Source: VAZQ01 sp963739385
Lineage (GTDB): Bacteria > Pseudomonadota > Alphaproteobacteria > Rhizobiales > Xanthobacteraceae
Reading direction: 5' to 3'
DNA: 64,000 bases
Assembly: GCA_963739385.1 (NCBI GenBank)
Contig: CAVUAI010000040.1
Coordinates: 1-64,000 of the forward strand
Under the pieces are notes generated by a model. The model saw only the letters and a program-made list of their open reading frames with translations, was not told the origin of the DNA and searched no databases. Of the stretch, positions 47,678 to 57,078 are shown piece after piece. Numbering within the stretch: position 1 is the first letter of the stretch; each line of letters starts with the position of its first letter. The position numbers were made by a program, and so were the translations under genes.

Positions 47678-48424
47678 CTACGACAAATCCATGGCCGAGA
47701 CGCCGCCGTCGACGAAGAGATTGGCGCCGTAGACGAACGAGGAATCCTCGCTCACCAGGAACAGCACGGCCTTAGCGGCTTCGAGCGGTTGGCCCGGACG
47801 CTTCACCATGTTCGGCACCGGCCGCGCCGGATCGAACTCGTCCTTGCCGACCGGCGAGCCGATCTTGTTCGGCACGATGGCGTTCACCCTGATCCGATGC
47901 GGGGCGAGCTGCGCCGCCATCGCGCGCGTGAGGTTGGCCACTCCACCCTTGGCGGCGGAATAGGCGATGGCGCGGCTTCGTCCCATGAAACCGGAGGTCG
48001 AGCCGATATTGACGATCCGTCCGGGCGTACCCTGCGCCACCATCTGCTGCGCCACCGCCTTGCCCATCAGGAACTGGCTCTTGAGCGTCACGGCCAGCAC
48101 CCGGTCCCATTCCTCCTCGGTGATGTCGAAGATGTGCTTGTTGTCCGAGATCGCGACATTGTTCACGAGCACATCGATGCGGCCAAAACGATCCACCACC
48201 GCCTTCACGAGAGCGGCGACATCGCTGCCCTTGGAGACGTCGGCAGCGAATGGCTCGGCCTCGCCGCCCGCAGCGCTGATCGCAGCCGCGACGCGCTCGC
48301 CACGCGGCCGGTCGAGGTCTACAAGCGCGACCTTGGCGCCCTCGGCGGCGAACAGCTTGGCGATCTCCTCGCCGATGTTGCGGCCGGCGCCGGTCACGAT
48401 CGCCACCTGATCCTTGAGCTTCAT
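47678..48424 (-). CDS. Short-chain dehydrogenase/reductase
   Basis: A 248-residue classical SDR. It has TGAGRNIGEEIAK as the cofactor loop, NNVAIS in place of NNAG, NIGSTSGFMG with the catalytic Ser, YSAAK with Tyr and Lys, and NLFVDGGVSAMD at the end. Asp in LVDLDRP suggests NAD preference. It begins at the ATG at 48424, divergent from proA, and marks the border between the accessory genes and the housekeeping block. Confidence 0.88.
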   Translation of the reverse strand: MKLKDQVAIVTGAGRNIGEEIAKLFAAEGAKVALVDLDRPRGERVAAAISAAGGEAEPFAADVSKGSDVAALVKAVVDRFGRIDVLVNNVAISDNKHIFDITEEEWDRVLAVTLKSQFLMGKAVAQQMVAQGTPGRIVNIGSTSGFMGRSRAIAYSAAKGGVANLTRAMAAQLAPHRIRVNAIVPNKIGSPVGKDEFDPARPVPNMVKRPGQPLEAAKAVLFLVSEDSSFVYGANLFVDGGVSAMDLS

Positions 48425-48545
48425 GCAATGTCCCTCATCGCTGTTGCGCCCGTCATTACCCGCGCCGAAGGGATGCGGCAACAATGCTGGTCTCGCGGGC
48501 CTGCCGCGGACATGCTAGGAACGGCTTGCCCAGGACTCGACAAGC

Positions 48546-49838
48546 ATGACCGCCCCGCTGAAGACCGTCGAAAGCACGACCGACATCGCCGCCGTGATGC
48601 ACGACATCGGGCGCCGCGCCAAGGATGCCGCACGGGCGCTCGCGCTCGCGGCCACGGCGCGCAAGGACGCGGCGCTGTCGGCGATGGCGAAGGGGCTGCG
48701 TGCCCGCAAGGCGGACATCCTCGCGGCCAATGCCCAGGATGTGGCCGAGGCGAAGGCCGCCGGCGCGACGGCGGCCTTCCTCGACCGCCTCGCGCTGGAT
48801 GACAGGCGCATCGCCGCGATGGCGGACGGCCTCGACGTGGTGCGCGGCCTGGCCGATCCGGTCGGCACGGTCACCGAACGATGGACGCGGCCCAACGGCA
48901 TGACCATCGAGCGCGTACGGGTACCGCTCGGCGTGGTCGGCATCATCTACGAGAGCCGGCCGAACGTGACCGCCGATGCCGCCGCACTGTGTCTCAAGGC
49001 CGGCAACGCGGCCATCCTGCGCGGCGGTTCGGAGAGCCAGCGCTCCAACCGCGCCATCCATGCCGTCCTGACCGAAGGGCTGCGCGCAGCAGCTCTACCG
49101 GAGGCCGCGATCGAGCTCGTGCCGACGCGCGACCGCGCTGCGGTCGGGATGATGCTCGCGGGCCTCGACGGCGCGCTCGACGTCATCGTCCCGCGCGGCG
49201 GCAAGAGCCTGGTCGCGCGCGTGCAGACGGAGGCGCGCGTACCGGTCTTTGCCCACCTCGAGGGCATTTGCCACGTCTACGTCGACAGGGCGGCAGAGCT
49301 CGACATGGCGAAGACGATCCTGCTCAACGCCAAGATGCGACGGACCGGCGTCTGCGGCGCGGCCGAGACCTTGCTGGTCGACCGCGCGGCGGCGCCGACC
49401 CACCTCAAGCCGCTCGTCACCATGCTGCTCGATGCCGGCTGCGAGGTGCGCGGCGACGAGGCGACGCGCGGCGTCGACCGGCGCGTGAAGCCGGCGAGCG
49501 AGGAGGACTGGTCGACCGAGTATCTCGACGCGGTGATCGCCGCCAAGGTGGTCGACGGCGTTGACGCGGCGATCGACCATATCGAGCGCTTCGGCTCGCA
49601 TCACACCGATACGATCGTAACGGACGATCGCGCCGCGGCGGAGAAATTCCTGACCGAGGTCGACTCCGCGATCGTTCTGCACAATGCTTCAACCCAATTC
49701 GCGGACGGCGGCGAATTCGGGTTCGGCGCGGAGATCGGCATCGCCACCGGCCGCTTCCATGCTCGCGGGCCGGTGGGAGTCGAACAGTTGACCAGCTTCA
49801 AATATCGCGTGCGCGGCTCGGGGCAGATCAGGCCGTGA
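48546..49838 (+). CDS. proA: Gamma-glutamyl phosphate reductase
   Basis: A 430-residue enzyme of proline synthesis that reduces glutamyl 5-phosphate to the semialdehyde with NADPH. Clear family blocks: GVVGIIYESRPNVTADAAAL, LRGGSESQRSNRAI, VPVFAHLEGICHVYVD, the catalytic Cys in RRTGVCGAAETLLVD, and SDTIVTDDRAAAEKFL-like HHTDTIVTDDRAAAEKFL. Usually it follows proB (and obgE); here the upstream side is occupied by an SDR gene, so the block is cut at this point. Confidence 0.96.
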   Translation: MTAPLKTVESTTDIAAVMHDIGRRAKDAARALALAATARKDAALSAMAKGLRARKADILAANAQDVAEAKAAGATAAFLDRLALDDRRIAAMADGLDVVRGLADPVGTVTERWTRPNGMTIERVRVPLGVVGIIYESRPNVTADAAALCLKAGNAAILRGGSESQRSNRAIHAVLTEGLRAAALPEAAIELVPTRDRAAVGMMLAGLDGALDVIVPRGGKSLVARVQTEARVPVFAHLEGICHVYVDRAAELDMAKTILLNAKMRRTGVCGAAETLLVDRAAAPTHLKPLVTMLLDAGCEVRGDEATRGVDRRVKPASEEDWSTEYLDAVIAAKVVDGVDAAIDHIERFGSHHTDTIVTDDRAAAEKFLTEVDSAIVLHNASTQFADGGEFGFGAEIGIATGRFHARGPVGVEQLTSFKYRVRGSGQIRP

Positions 49839-49953
49839 GCTCGCGCTCGCTGTCGAGGACAGCTGGCCGCCGCGGCCGGGTCGGGCTTGCCTGCGCGAGC
49901 CCGTACGGGTCGGATCCCTTCGCAACGGCAATTTTCAAGCCACGGGACGCGTG

Positions 49954-50610
49954 ATGCCTGCTGCCCGCGTCCTCCTTCCGCCCCATGCCCCCGGGATGCG
50001 CATCGGCCTGTTCGGCGGCACGTTCGATCCGCCCCATGACGCGCATCTCGGCGCCTGCCTGCTCGCGATGAAACGGCTCAGTCTCGACCGGGTCTGGTGG
50101 CTGGTGACCCCCGGCAACCCGCTCAAGGACACGCGAGGGCTGGCACCACTCGAGCAAAGAATCGTCGCCGCCCAGGCGTTGGCGCGACATCCCCGCATCG
50201 AAGTGACCGGCATCGAGGCGCAGATCGGGACGCGCTACACCTACGAGACCATCGCCTACCTGCGGCACCATTGCCCCGGCGTGCGGTTCGTCTGGATCAT
50301 GGGCGCCGACAATCTGCGCAGCTTTCATCGCTGGCAGAAATGGCGCGGGATCGCCGGCCTGGTGCCGATCGCGGTGGTCGACCGGCTCGGCCCCAGCCTT
50401 TATGCGACGGCCAGCGCCGCGGGTCAGGCGCTCGCGCGCGCCCGTATCCCCGAGGCGCAGGCGGCGTCTCTGGCCGACCGCAGACCACCGGCCTGGGTCT
50501 ACCTCCACGGCCTCAAGTCGCCGCTGTCGTCGACCGCGTTGCGCACCGCGCGTCATAAAAGCGATGCCAAATCACCACAGTATGGCGATTGTGGAACGGC
50601 GACCAGTTGA
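49954..50610 (+). CDS. nadD: Nicotinate-nucleotide adenylyltransferase
   Basis: A 218-residue enzyme of NAD synthesis (nicotinate mononucleotide plus ATP to deamido-NAD). GLFGGTFDPPHDAHL holds the nucleotidyltransferase HxxH-type motif; WIMGADNLRSFHRWQKW and SPLSSTALR (the ISSTxIR-like motif) are conserved. The N-terminal PPHAPGMRIG extension is normal for rhizobia, so I keep the ATG at 49954; a GTG at 49951 is adjacent. Order proA-nadD-rsfS is standard in this group. Confidence 0.95.
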   Translation: MPAARVLLPPHAPGMRIGLFGGTFDPPHDAHLGACLLAMKRLSLDRVWWLVTPGNPLKDTRGLAPLEQRIVAAQALARHPRIEVTGIEAQIGTRYTYETIAYLRHHCPGVRFVWIMGADNLRSFHRWQKWRGIAGLVPIAVVDRLGPSLYATASAAGQALARARIPEAQAASLADRRPPAWVYLHGLKSPLSSTALRTARHKSDAKSPQYGDCGTATS

Positions 50611-50745
50611 AACCGTTAACCGGCCGTGCCTATCTTAGCGTTGCCCTGCTTCGCGGGGCGGTGATGCACCGAAAGGAAAGGAACCCTGCCAACACCTGCA
50701 CTCTCTCGCGCCGGCGCCCGCCGCCCGGCCGAACCCATCTCCAAG

Positions 50746-51099
50746 GTGCGCCCTGACACCGAGGAGATCCTCCGCTTGGTCCTTGCCCGTCTCGACGACA
50801 TGAAGGCCGAGGACACCGTCACCATCGATCTCACCGGCAAATCGACGATCGCTGACACCATGGTTGTGACCTCCGGAAGGTCGAGCCGCCATGTGGGGTC
50901 GGTCGCCGATCGCGTGCTGGAAGACCTCGCCAGTGCGGGCGTGCCCGACGCGCGGGTCGAAGGCATGCCGCATTGCGACTGGGTGCTGATCGATGCCGGC
51001 GACGTCATCGTCCACGTCTTTCAGCCGGAAGTGCGCGCCTTCTACAATCTCGAGAAGATGTGGGCGCCGGCACGACCGCACGCTAGGCGGGCTAGCTGA
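50746..51099 (+). CDS. rsfS: Ribosomal silencing factor RsfS
   Basis: A 117-residue protein that binds ribosomal protein uL14 and keeps subunits apart in starvation. The family core is intact: DTVTIDLTGKSTIADTMVVT, SGRSSRHVGSVADRV, EGMPHCDWVLIDAGDVIVHV and FYNLEKMW. The start appears to be a GTG at 50746 (MRPDTEEILRLVLARLDDMK); no ATG lies in frame close by. It sits between nadD and rlmH. Confidence 0.95.
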   Translation: MRPDTEEILRLVLARLDDMKAEDTVTIDLTGKSTIADTMVVTSGRSSRHVGSVADRVLEDLASAGVPDARVEGMPHCDWVLIDAGDVIVHVFQPEVRAFYNLEKMWAPARPHARRAS

Positions 51100-51174
51100 G
51101 AGCACCTCTGACGTAGCCCGTCGGAGGCTCTGGACCGGCTTGAGCTTGCGCACGCTCCGTGCGTATCGTCGCGC

Positions 51175-51657
51175 ATGCGCATCGTCGTCGCCGCGGTCGG
51201 TCGGCTGAAGCAGGGTCCGGAACGCGAGCTTGCGGAGCGCTATCGCAAGCGCGCCGCGGACGCCGGCCGAAGCGCCGGGCTCAGCGCCTTCGACATCGTC
51301 GAGATCAAGGAAAGCCGCGCCGGCGACGCCGAGCGGCGCATGCTCGAGGAATCGATCGCCATCGCCAATATCATCCCGGAGCGCGCCGTCACGGTGATCC
51401 TGGACGAGCGCGGCGAGAGCATGAGCAGCGGCTCCTTTGCCGGCCGGCTGCAAGGTTGGCGGACGCAGAACACGCCGGCAGTGGTGTTCATCATCGGCGC
51501 GGCGGACGGCCTGGCGCCCAGCCTGCGGGAGCGAGCAAGCCTTGCCATCGCATTCGGCGCGGCGACCTGGCCGCACCAGCTGGCTCGTATCATGCTGCTG
51601 GAGCAGCTCTACCGCGCTGTCACGATCCTCGCCGGGCACCCGTATCATCGGGCCTGA
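51175..51657 (+). CDS. rlmH: 23S rRNA (pseudouridine-1915-N3) methyltransferase
   Basis: A 160-residue SPOUT-fold methylase for pseudouridine 1915 in helix 69. MRIVVAAVGRLKQGPERELA starts the family; VVFIIGAADGLAPSLRERAS holds the SAM-binding knot and the C-terminus ends HPYHRA, the conserved catalytic tail. Next in the block after rsfS. Confidence 0.96.
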   Translation: MRIVVAAVGRLKQGPERELAERYRKRAADAGRSAGLSAFDIVEIKESRAGDAERRMLEESIAIANIIPERAVTVILDERGESMSSGSFAGRLQGWRTQNTPAVVFIIGAADGLAPSLRERASLAIAFGAATWPHQLARIMLLEQLYRAVTILAGHPYHRA

Positions 51658-51778
51658 CGACTTCTCCGGCGCGGGCCGGCGCGGCTCGCAGCCGCGACCC
51701 CGGCAGCGGTCTTAATCCGGTACCAATCGTCGGTATGTATTGGCACAACTGGAACTGTTCTTGCATAGAAACGGGTTG

Positions 51779-53143
51779 ATGCAGGTTGCCCGGCGTCCTC
51801 CGGTGGCTATCCGCCAGGTGATCCTGGCGGTCATGCTCGTTTTGCCGCTGGGTCTCATCTCCGCCGCCGAAGCCCAGCGCTCGCGCTCCCAGCCCGCGGC
51901 AGACCCGACCCGCCCGACCGTCCCGCCCGCGAGCCTGGATGCCATCAAGGAGCGCGACCAGCAGCTCGAGGAGCTCCGCAGCGAGCAGCGCAGGGCGCTC
52001 GAGAATGAAGCAAGGCTCAAGCGCGAGATCGACTCGATCGGCGACGACCGGCGCAAATTCAACGAGCAGATCATCGCGACCGCCGCGCGTGTCGCCGGCG
52101 TCGAGGAACGCATCGCCCGGACGCAGGAACGCCTCGAGCCGCTCGACGAGCAGGAGCAAGCGCTGCGGGCGTCACTGGCGGACCGGCACGACACCATTAC
52201 CGAGGTGCTGGCGGCGTTGCAGCGGATCGGCCGCCAGGCGCCTCCCGGGCTCATGATCAGGGCTGACGATGCGCTGCGGTCGGTGCGCTCGGCCATGATG
52301 CTGGGGGCCGTGCTGCCGGAGATGCGGCACCAGGCGGAGGTCCTGGCGGCCGATCTCACCGAGCTTGTCCGCCTGCGCAAGGAAATTGCCGGCGAGCGCG
52401 ACCGCCTTGCGCGCGACCTGCTGGTGCTCGCCGATGAGCGTCAGCGCCTCTCGCTCTACATCGACGAACGCCAAAAGCGCCTCGGCGAAGTGGAGCAGGC
52501 GCTCGCCGACGAGCGGCTGCGCGCCGCGCAGCTTGCCCGCCAGGCCGAGAATCTCAATCAACTTATCGTCAAGCTCGAGCAGGGCCTCGACACCGCCGCG
52601 CGAGCCGCGCGGGCGGCCGCGCGAGCGAGCGAAGAGCGCAAGGCGGCCGGCCGGCCGGACCTGGTGGCGCTAAGGGACCCCGGGCGGCTGAGCCCGGCCA
52701 TCGCCTTCGGCTCCGCCAAGGGATCGCTGCCGCTGCCGGTCAACGGCGTCAGAATCAAGGAATTTGGCGCCGCCGACGGCGTCGGAGGCACGGAAAAGGG
52801 CCTATCCATCGCCGCCCGGCCCGGGGGCCAGATCACCTCCCCCTGTGACGGCTGGGTGGTATATGCCGGCCCCTTCCGCAATTATGGCCAACTCTTGATC
52901 CTTAATGCCGGCGGCGGATATCATGTCTTGCTCGCTGGGATGGAACGGATATCCGTTGACTTGGGGCAGTTCGTGGTAACGGGCGAACCCGTTGCAGTCA
53001 TGGGCAACGGCGCCCAATCGGCCGGTGCTAAAGCGGGCGGTTCAATCCAACCCGTACTATATGTCGAGTTCCGTAAGGACGGGATCCCCGTCGATCCAGG
53101 CCCCTGGTGGGCCGCAAACGAAGGCCAGAAGGTTCGCGGATGA
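51779..53143 (+). CDS. EnvC-like murein hydrolase activator (degenerate M23/LytM)
   Basis: A 454-residue periplasmic protein. After a signal peptide (cut near SAAEAQ) come two long coiled-coil regions (about 45-120 and 160-275, rich in Glu, Arg, Gln and Leu) and a C-terminal LytM domain. The metal-ligand positions are lost: EKGLSIAARPGG replaces HxGxD and HVLLAGM replaces the YxHL motif. It should therefore act as an activator of amidases at the division site, as EnvC does, not as an enzyme. The ATG at 51779 is preferred over a TTG at 51740. It overlaps ctpA by four bases. Confidence 0.9.
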   Translation: MQVARRPPVAIRQVILAVMLVLPLGLISAAEAQRSRSQPAADPTRPTVPPASLDAIKERDQQLEELRSEQRRALENEARLKREIDSIGDDRRKFNEQIIATAARVAGVEERIARTQERLEPLDEQEQALRASLADRHDTITEVLAALQRIGRQAPPGLMIRADDALRSVRSAMMLGAVLPEMRHQAEVLAADLTELVRLRKEIAGERDRLARDLLVLADERQRLSLYIDERQKRLGEVEQALADERLRAAQLARQAENLNQLIVKLEQGLDTAARAARAAARASEERKAAGRPDLVALRDPGRLSPAIAFGSAKGSLPLPVNGVRIKEFGAADGVGGTEKGLSIAARPGGQITSPCDGWVVYAGPFRNYGQLLILNAGGGYHVLLAGMERISVDLGQFVVTGEPVAVMGNGAQSAGAKAGGSIQPVLYVEFRKDGIPVDPGPWWAANEGQKVRG

Positions 53144-54471
53144 TGCGCAAAACGTCCCTCATTCTCCTTGGCGCGGCGGCTGGCGTTGCCGTCACGCTGA
53201 TCACAACCCAGCCCCGCATCATCTTCGATGGTGCCCGCGCCCAAGCGGCCGCCGCCGACACCTATCGGCAGCTCAGCCTGTTCGGCGACGTGTTCGAGCG
53301 GGTGCGCGCCGACTATGTGGAGAAGCCCGACGACAGCAAGCTGATCGAATCGGCGATCAACGGCATGCTGGCCGGGCTCGATCCGCATTCGAGCTACATG
53401 GATTCCAAGAGCTTCCGCGACATGCAGGTGCAGACGCGCGGCGAGTTCGGCGGCCTCGGCATCGAGGTCACCATGGAAGACGGCCTGATCAAGGTGGTCG
53501 CGCCGATCGACGAGACCCCGGCCGCCAAGGCCGGCATCATGGCCAACGACATCATCACGCATCTCGACGAAGAGCCGGTGCAGGGCCTCACCCTCAACCA
53601 GGCCGTCGAGAAGATGCGCGGCCCGGTCAACACCAAGATCAAGCTCAAGGTCATGCGCAAGGGCCAGGACAAGCCGGTCGAGGTGTCGATCACGCGCGAC
53701 ATCATCCGCGTGCGCTCGGTCCGCTCGCGGATCGAAGGCGATGACGTCGGCTTCATCCGCGTTACCCAGTTCAACGAGCAGACCACCGAAGGCCTCAAGA
53801 AGGCGATCACCGATCTCTCCGCCCAGGCCGGCGACAAGCTCAAGGGCTTCGTCATCGACTTGCGCAACAATCCCGGCGGATTGCTCGATCAGGCGATCTC
53901 GGTGTCCGATGCGTTCCTGGAAAAGGGCGAGATCGTCTCGACCCGCGGACGCAACGCCGAGGAAACCCAGCGTTTCAATGCGCGCTCGGGCGACCTCACC
54001 CGCACCAAGCCGATCATCGTGCTGATCAACGGCGGCTCTGCCTCGGCATCCGAAATCGTTGCCGGCGCGCTGCAGGATCACCGCCGCGCGACCGTGATCG
54101 GCACGCGCTCGTTCGGCAAGGGCTCGGTGCAGACCATCATTCCGCTCGGCTCGGGCAACGGCGCGCTGCGGCTGACCACGGCGCGCTACTTCACCCCGTC
54201 CGGCCGCTCGATCCAGGCGAAGGGTATCTCGCCCGACATCGAGGTGCTGCAGGAGGTCCCCGACGAGCTCAAGACGCGCACCGATACCCGCGGCGAGGCT
54301 TCGCTGCGCGGGCATCTCAAGGCTGAGGGCGACGAGCAGACCGGCTCACAGTCCTACATCCCGCCGGATCCGAAGGATGACAAGGCGCTCCACACCGCGC
54401 TCGATCTCATCCGCGGCGTGCAGAAGAACTCGGCCTACCCGCCGAATCCGAAGACGGCGGTGCCGAACTAA
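53140..54471 (+). CDS. ctpA: C-terminal processing peptidase (S41, CtpA)
   Basis: A 443-residue periplasmic serine protease with an N-terminal signal anchor. A PDZ domain (GIEVTMEDGLIKVVAPIDET to VQGLTLNQAVEKMRG) precedes the catalytic core: the nucleophile in NGGSASASEIVAGAL and Lys in SFGKGSVQTI. It trims the C-termini of envelope proteins and is often linked to murein hydrolase control. Its ATG overlaps the envC stop (ATGA), and a strong terminator follows. Confidence 0.95.
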   Translation: MMRKTSLILLGAAAGVAVTLITTQPRIIFDGARAQAAAADTYRQLSLFGDVFERVRADYVEKPDDSKLIESAINGMLAGLDPHSSYMDSKSFRDMQVQTRGEFGGLGIEVTMEDGLIKVVAPIDETPAAKAGIMANDIITHLDEEPVQGLTLNQAVEKMRGPVNTKIKLKVMRKGQDKPVEVSITRDIIRVRSVRSRIEGDDVGFIRVTQFNEQTTEGLKKAITDLSAQAGDKLKGFVIDLRNNPGGLLDQAISVSDAFLEKGEIVSTRGRNAEETQRFNARSGDLTRTKPIIVLINGGSASASEIVAGALQDHRRATVIGTRSFGKGSVQTIIPLGSGNGALRLTTARYFTPSGRSIQAKGISPDIEVLQEVPDELKTRTDTRGEASLRGHLKAEGDEQTGSQSYIPPDPKDDKALHTALDLIRGVQKNSAYPPNPKTAVPN

Positions 54472-54498
54472 GCGCCGCGCGAATACCGATCGATGCAT

Positions 54499-54529
54499 GG
54501 GGCGGCCCGCGGGCCGCCCCATTTCTTTT
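54499..54529 (+). terminator. Rho-independent terminator after ctpA
   Basis: A perfect 10-base stem, GGGGCGGCCC (54499-54508) and GGGCCGCCCC (54511-54520), with loop GC, followed by ATTTCTTTT. It closes the proA-to-ctpA run 28 bases after the ctpA stop. Confidence 0.87.
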
Positions 54530-54593
54530 GCGGCGGTCATGCTCTCGATTGCGGCCGCGGCAACGGCTATGGATGCGACCATCACGCAAGCAA

Positions 54594-55109
54594 ATGGACG
54601 ATCCGATGCCCCCTTTCGAATCCTTGCCTTACCGGCCCTGCGTCGGCATGGCGGTCTTCAACGGCGACGGCCGGGTCTTCATCGGCCGCCGTATCAACGG
54701 GCCCGAGCACGTGGACGAGGTCCACGCGTGGCAGATGCCGCAAGGGGGCATCGATCGCGGCGAGGATCCATGGCCGGCCGCGCTGCGCGAGCTCCACGAG
54801 GAGACCAACATCCGCTCGGTCGAGAAGCTCGCGGAAGTCGACGAGCAGCTCTGCTACGATATTCCACGCGCGATCGTCGGCCAGGCCTGGAAGGGCAAAT
54901 ATCGCGGGCAATGCCAGAAATGGTATGCGCTGCGCTTTACCGGCGACGATAGCGAGATCGACATCGCCCATCCCGGCGGCGGTCATGATCCGGAATTCGT
55001 TGAGTGGCGCTGGGAACCGCTCAACAACGTCCCACACCTGATCATCCCGTTCAAACGTCCGGTGTACGAGCGGGTGGCGAAGGAATTCGCAAAGTTTGCG
55101 AAGCGGTGA
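54594..55109 (+). CDS. rppH: RNA pyrophosphohydrolase (Nudix)
   Basis: A 171-residue Nudix enzyme that removes pyrophosphate from the 5' end of mRNA and so starts decay. The Nudix box is complete: GGIDRGEDPWPAALRELHEE followed by TNI. Family marks are YRPCVGMAVFNGDGRVFIG, WQMPQGGID and EWRWEPLNNVPHLIIPFKRP. Start at the ATG 54594 (MDDPMPPFESLPY); an internal ATG at 54606 is also possible. It has its own promoter, since a strong terminator lies before it. Confidence 0.95.
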   Translation: MDDPMPPFESLPYRPCVGMAVFNGDGRVFIGRRINGPEHVDEVHAWQMPQGGIDRGEDPWPAALRELHEETNIRSVEKLAEVDEQLCYDIPRAIVGQAWKGKYRGQCQKWYALRFTGDDSEIDIAHPGGGHDPEFVEWRWEPLNNVPHLIIPFKRPVYERVAKEFAKFAKR

Positions 55110-55133
55110 CGGCGCGCCATTCGCGTAAGCGCC

Positions 55134-55258
55134 GTGTCCCGGATGCGTTGCCGCGCGCAGCGGTGCACCGCTGAGCCGGGACCGTTCCAAGAGACGGTGT
55201 GCGTAACGGTCCCGGTTCTGCAGCGCATCACTTCGTGCTGCGCTGCGCCCGGGACACG
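55134..55258. repeat. Composite inverted repeat with CGTGTCCCGG ends
   Basis: The ends CGTGTCCCGG and CCGGGACACG are exact inverted copies, about 125 bases apart, and two inner arms (GAGCCGGGACCGTT and AACGGTCCCGGTTC) pair around the centre. It forms a two-hairpin element of the type scattered through Bradyrhizobium-like genomes. It lies just after rppH. Confidence 0.7.
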
Positions 55259-55834
55259 ACCAACTATGCACGTGCGACATCGCCCCCAGGGCGTGAAGCC
55301 CTCCGGGATTGTCGCCTGATTCCTATTCACACTGTCAAACAGCCACCTCTCGTGCACCGGACGTAACTTGCCGCCGGCACCCGCATCGAACTGCAACTCT
55401 CCGTCCCCGCAGCGCCTCGCACATCGCGCCCCGGGTCCCGAACCTTCTTCCTTCATCAGCCACCCCCGAGGGGGCGGCGGAGCGCCGACAGGCGCGTGTT
55501 CCTTGTTGTTGTGCCGCGCGGGTCAGGCGCGGCGCGCACCTTGCGATCGGTGCGCTCGCCTCTCGGCGCTCCACCGTAGCAATGCTGTGTGCGGAAATAG
55601 TGCAATTATATCAATGGAAAGAGCCACGAGTGTCCCAATAGTGTCCCGACGAGCAAGTTGAGCCCGGTTTTCGCGCTAGTCACCTCGCGATCAACGCCGC
55701 CGAAGACGCGACCTCAAGCCCGACCGCGTGGGCGCGCGCGGACTGCTCGCCACCTGCCTGGACGGCCGCACCGAGCGTTGCACGCCCCACATTCTTCGGC
55801 CTACGCTTCCCTTGAGGAATATCGGAGGGCGGTC
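55259..55834. other. Long non-coding stretch
   Basis: About 575 bases in which I find no gene. It is C-rich, and a short tandem repeat AGTGTCCCAAT/AGTGTCCCGAC occurs near 55629-55651. It marks the start of the loosely packed region that runs to 61.4 kb. No tRNA or integrase site is recognisable. Confidence 0.4.
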
Positions 55835-56224
55835 ATGGCGTGTCGCGCGGTAACGGCGCTCGGGGCGATCCTTTTGGCGAGCGCTACATGGGCTCACGCG
55901 CAGCAACCCGGGATCCAGCGCAAGTCTCTGCTTCAGCAGGACGGACCGCCCGGCTACCAGACGATCATCAACGTTTTGGAGTTCGCGCCGGGCGCACGCG
56001 AGGTCAGGCACACACATCCCGGTCCGTTGTCAGGCTACGTCTTGGAAGGAACGCTGACCCTTGAACATGAAGGTCGCCCGACGACCGCCTATAAAGCGGG
56101 AGAGGCGTTCTATGTTGATGCTGCCGCGATACACGTCGGCATCAACGACAGCACCGTCCCGTTGAAATTCCTTGCGACGCTCGTTGTTGAGAAGGGCAAG
56201 CCTGCTGTCACCCCCGTGCCGTAG
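55835..56224 (+). CDS. Secreted single-domain cupin
   Basis: A 129-residue periplasmic cupin. The signal peptide is about 23 residues (ends TWAHA), then QQPGIQRKSLLQQDGPPGYQ. The first motif is RHTHPGPLSGYVLEGTLTLE with the His pair; Glu is replaced by Gly/Ser-type residues. The second motif is YKAGEAFYVDAAAIHVGIND. Small exported cupins of this form are common next to stress genes; function unknown. Start at the ATG 55835, after GGAGGGCGGTC. Confidence 0.82.
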   Translation: MACRAVTALGAILLASATWAHAQQPGIQRKSLLQQDGPPGYQTIINVLEFAPGAREVRHTHPGPLSGYVLEGTLTLEHEGRPTTAYKAGEAFYVDAAAIHVGINDSTVPLKFLATLVVEKGKPAVTPVP

Positions 56225-56370
56225 CGCAATTTCGGTCCGACCTCGGCCCGCGCGTTGCCGAGTGCATCGTGATAGGGCCGCGGACGATTGCTCGCGCGGG
56301 TGCGGATCACGGAGGCGGACGGCAGGCGCACTCGCCAAGTGACTATCCTCACCGACTACAGGAGCTAACA

Positions 56371-56697
56371 ATGACGGTTTACTTGATCGCAGACGTCAAG
56401 ATGACTGACGATGGATGGGTGCCTGCGTACGCGGCTTCGGTGCACGACATTGTGCACAAACACGGCGGCAAGTACCTGTCACGCAGCGGGAACGTGAAGA
56501 CGCTGGAGGGCAACCCTCTGGATACCACCCTTATCGCACTTGTGCAGTTTCCATCCGCGGAAGCAGCCGAGGCCTTTGTCACCGATCCGGAATACGCTCC
56601 TCACGCCGCGGCCCGCAAGGGTGGAAGCGAAAGCCGTTTCCAGCTAATCGACGACACCGATCTGGCGGGGACAATTCCTTATCTACCGAAGGGATGA
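56371..56697 (+). CDS. DUF1330-family protein
   Basis: A 108-residue protein of the DUF1330 type, a dimeric alpha-beta barrel fold. Family features are VYLIADVKMTDDGWVPAYAA, HGGKYLSRSGNVKTLEG and LVQFPSAEAAEAFVTDPEYA. The ATG follows a strong AGGAGC ribosome site. Function is unknown. It may be co-transcribed with the secreted cupin 146 bases upstream. Confidence 0.87.
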   Translation: MTVYLIADVKMTDDGWVPAYAASVHDIVHKHGGKYLSRSGNVKTLEGNPLDTTLIALVQFPSAEAAEAFVTDPEYAPHAAARKGGSESRFQLIDDTDLAGTIPYLPKG

Positions 56698-57078
56698 TCA
56701 ATCGAAAACGGCTTGTCCGCCTCGAGACGAGCCGCTTGGCCTCCGCCACCGCCTCGCCGACACGGTCGCGGTCGATTCTGTGCCTTCCCGGAGCCATCCA
56801 AGGCGACCAGCGCGTCGATTTCTAGCGACCCTAGAGGGACACGATACAATGCCACGCCAGCGCGCTGGCGGGCCTCGTAGCGGGCCTGCCGCTGACGATG
56901 ACGCGCGCGCTTGGAATCCTCGCATGACATGTCAGGAATGTAGGCCGCGCACTCATACATCGCTAGATGAGCGCGTCCACGAAATTCGTTGGCAAAGTGA
57001 TGCACCTCACGCTTACCCGAGATGAGATCGTATCAAATAGTCAGGAAGCGTCCCCGCGCCTGTTGAGAGAGGCCAACG
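56698..57078. other. Intergenic region with a repeated element
   Basis: A 381-base stretch with no family-recognised gene. It holds the 71-base repeat at 56905-56975 and a 42-codon frame starting at 56967 (described separately). Confidence 0.4.
56905..56975. repeat. 71-base dispersed repeat, fullest copy
   Basis: It begins GCGCGCTTGGAATCCT, then CATGACATGTCAGGAATG, TAGGCCGCGCAC and ends CGCTAGATGAGCGCG. The left part recurs at 61076-61118 and the right part at 57317-57352, always beside small or broken genes. CATGACATGTCA contains the palindrome TGACATGTCA. Confidence 0.65.

Noticed and set aside
55259..55834. Possible tRNA-linked attachment site near the AGTGTCCC repeats
   Set aside because: No tRNA, integrase or second matching site is visible in the window.
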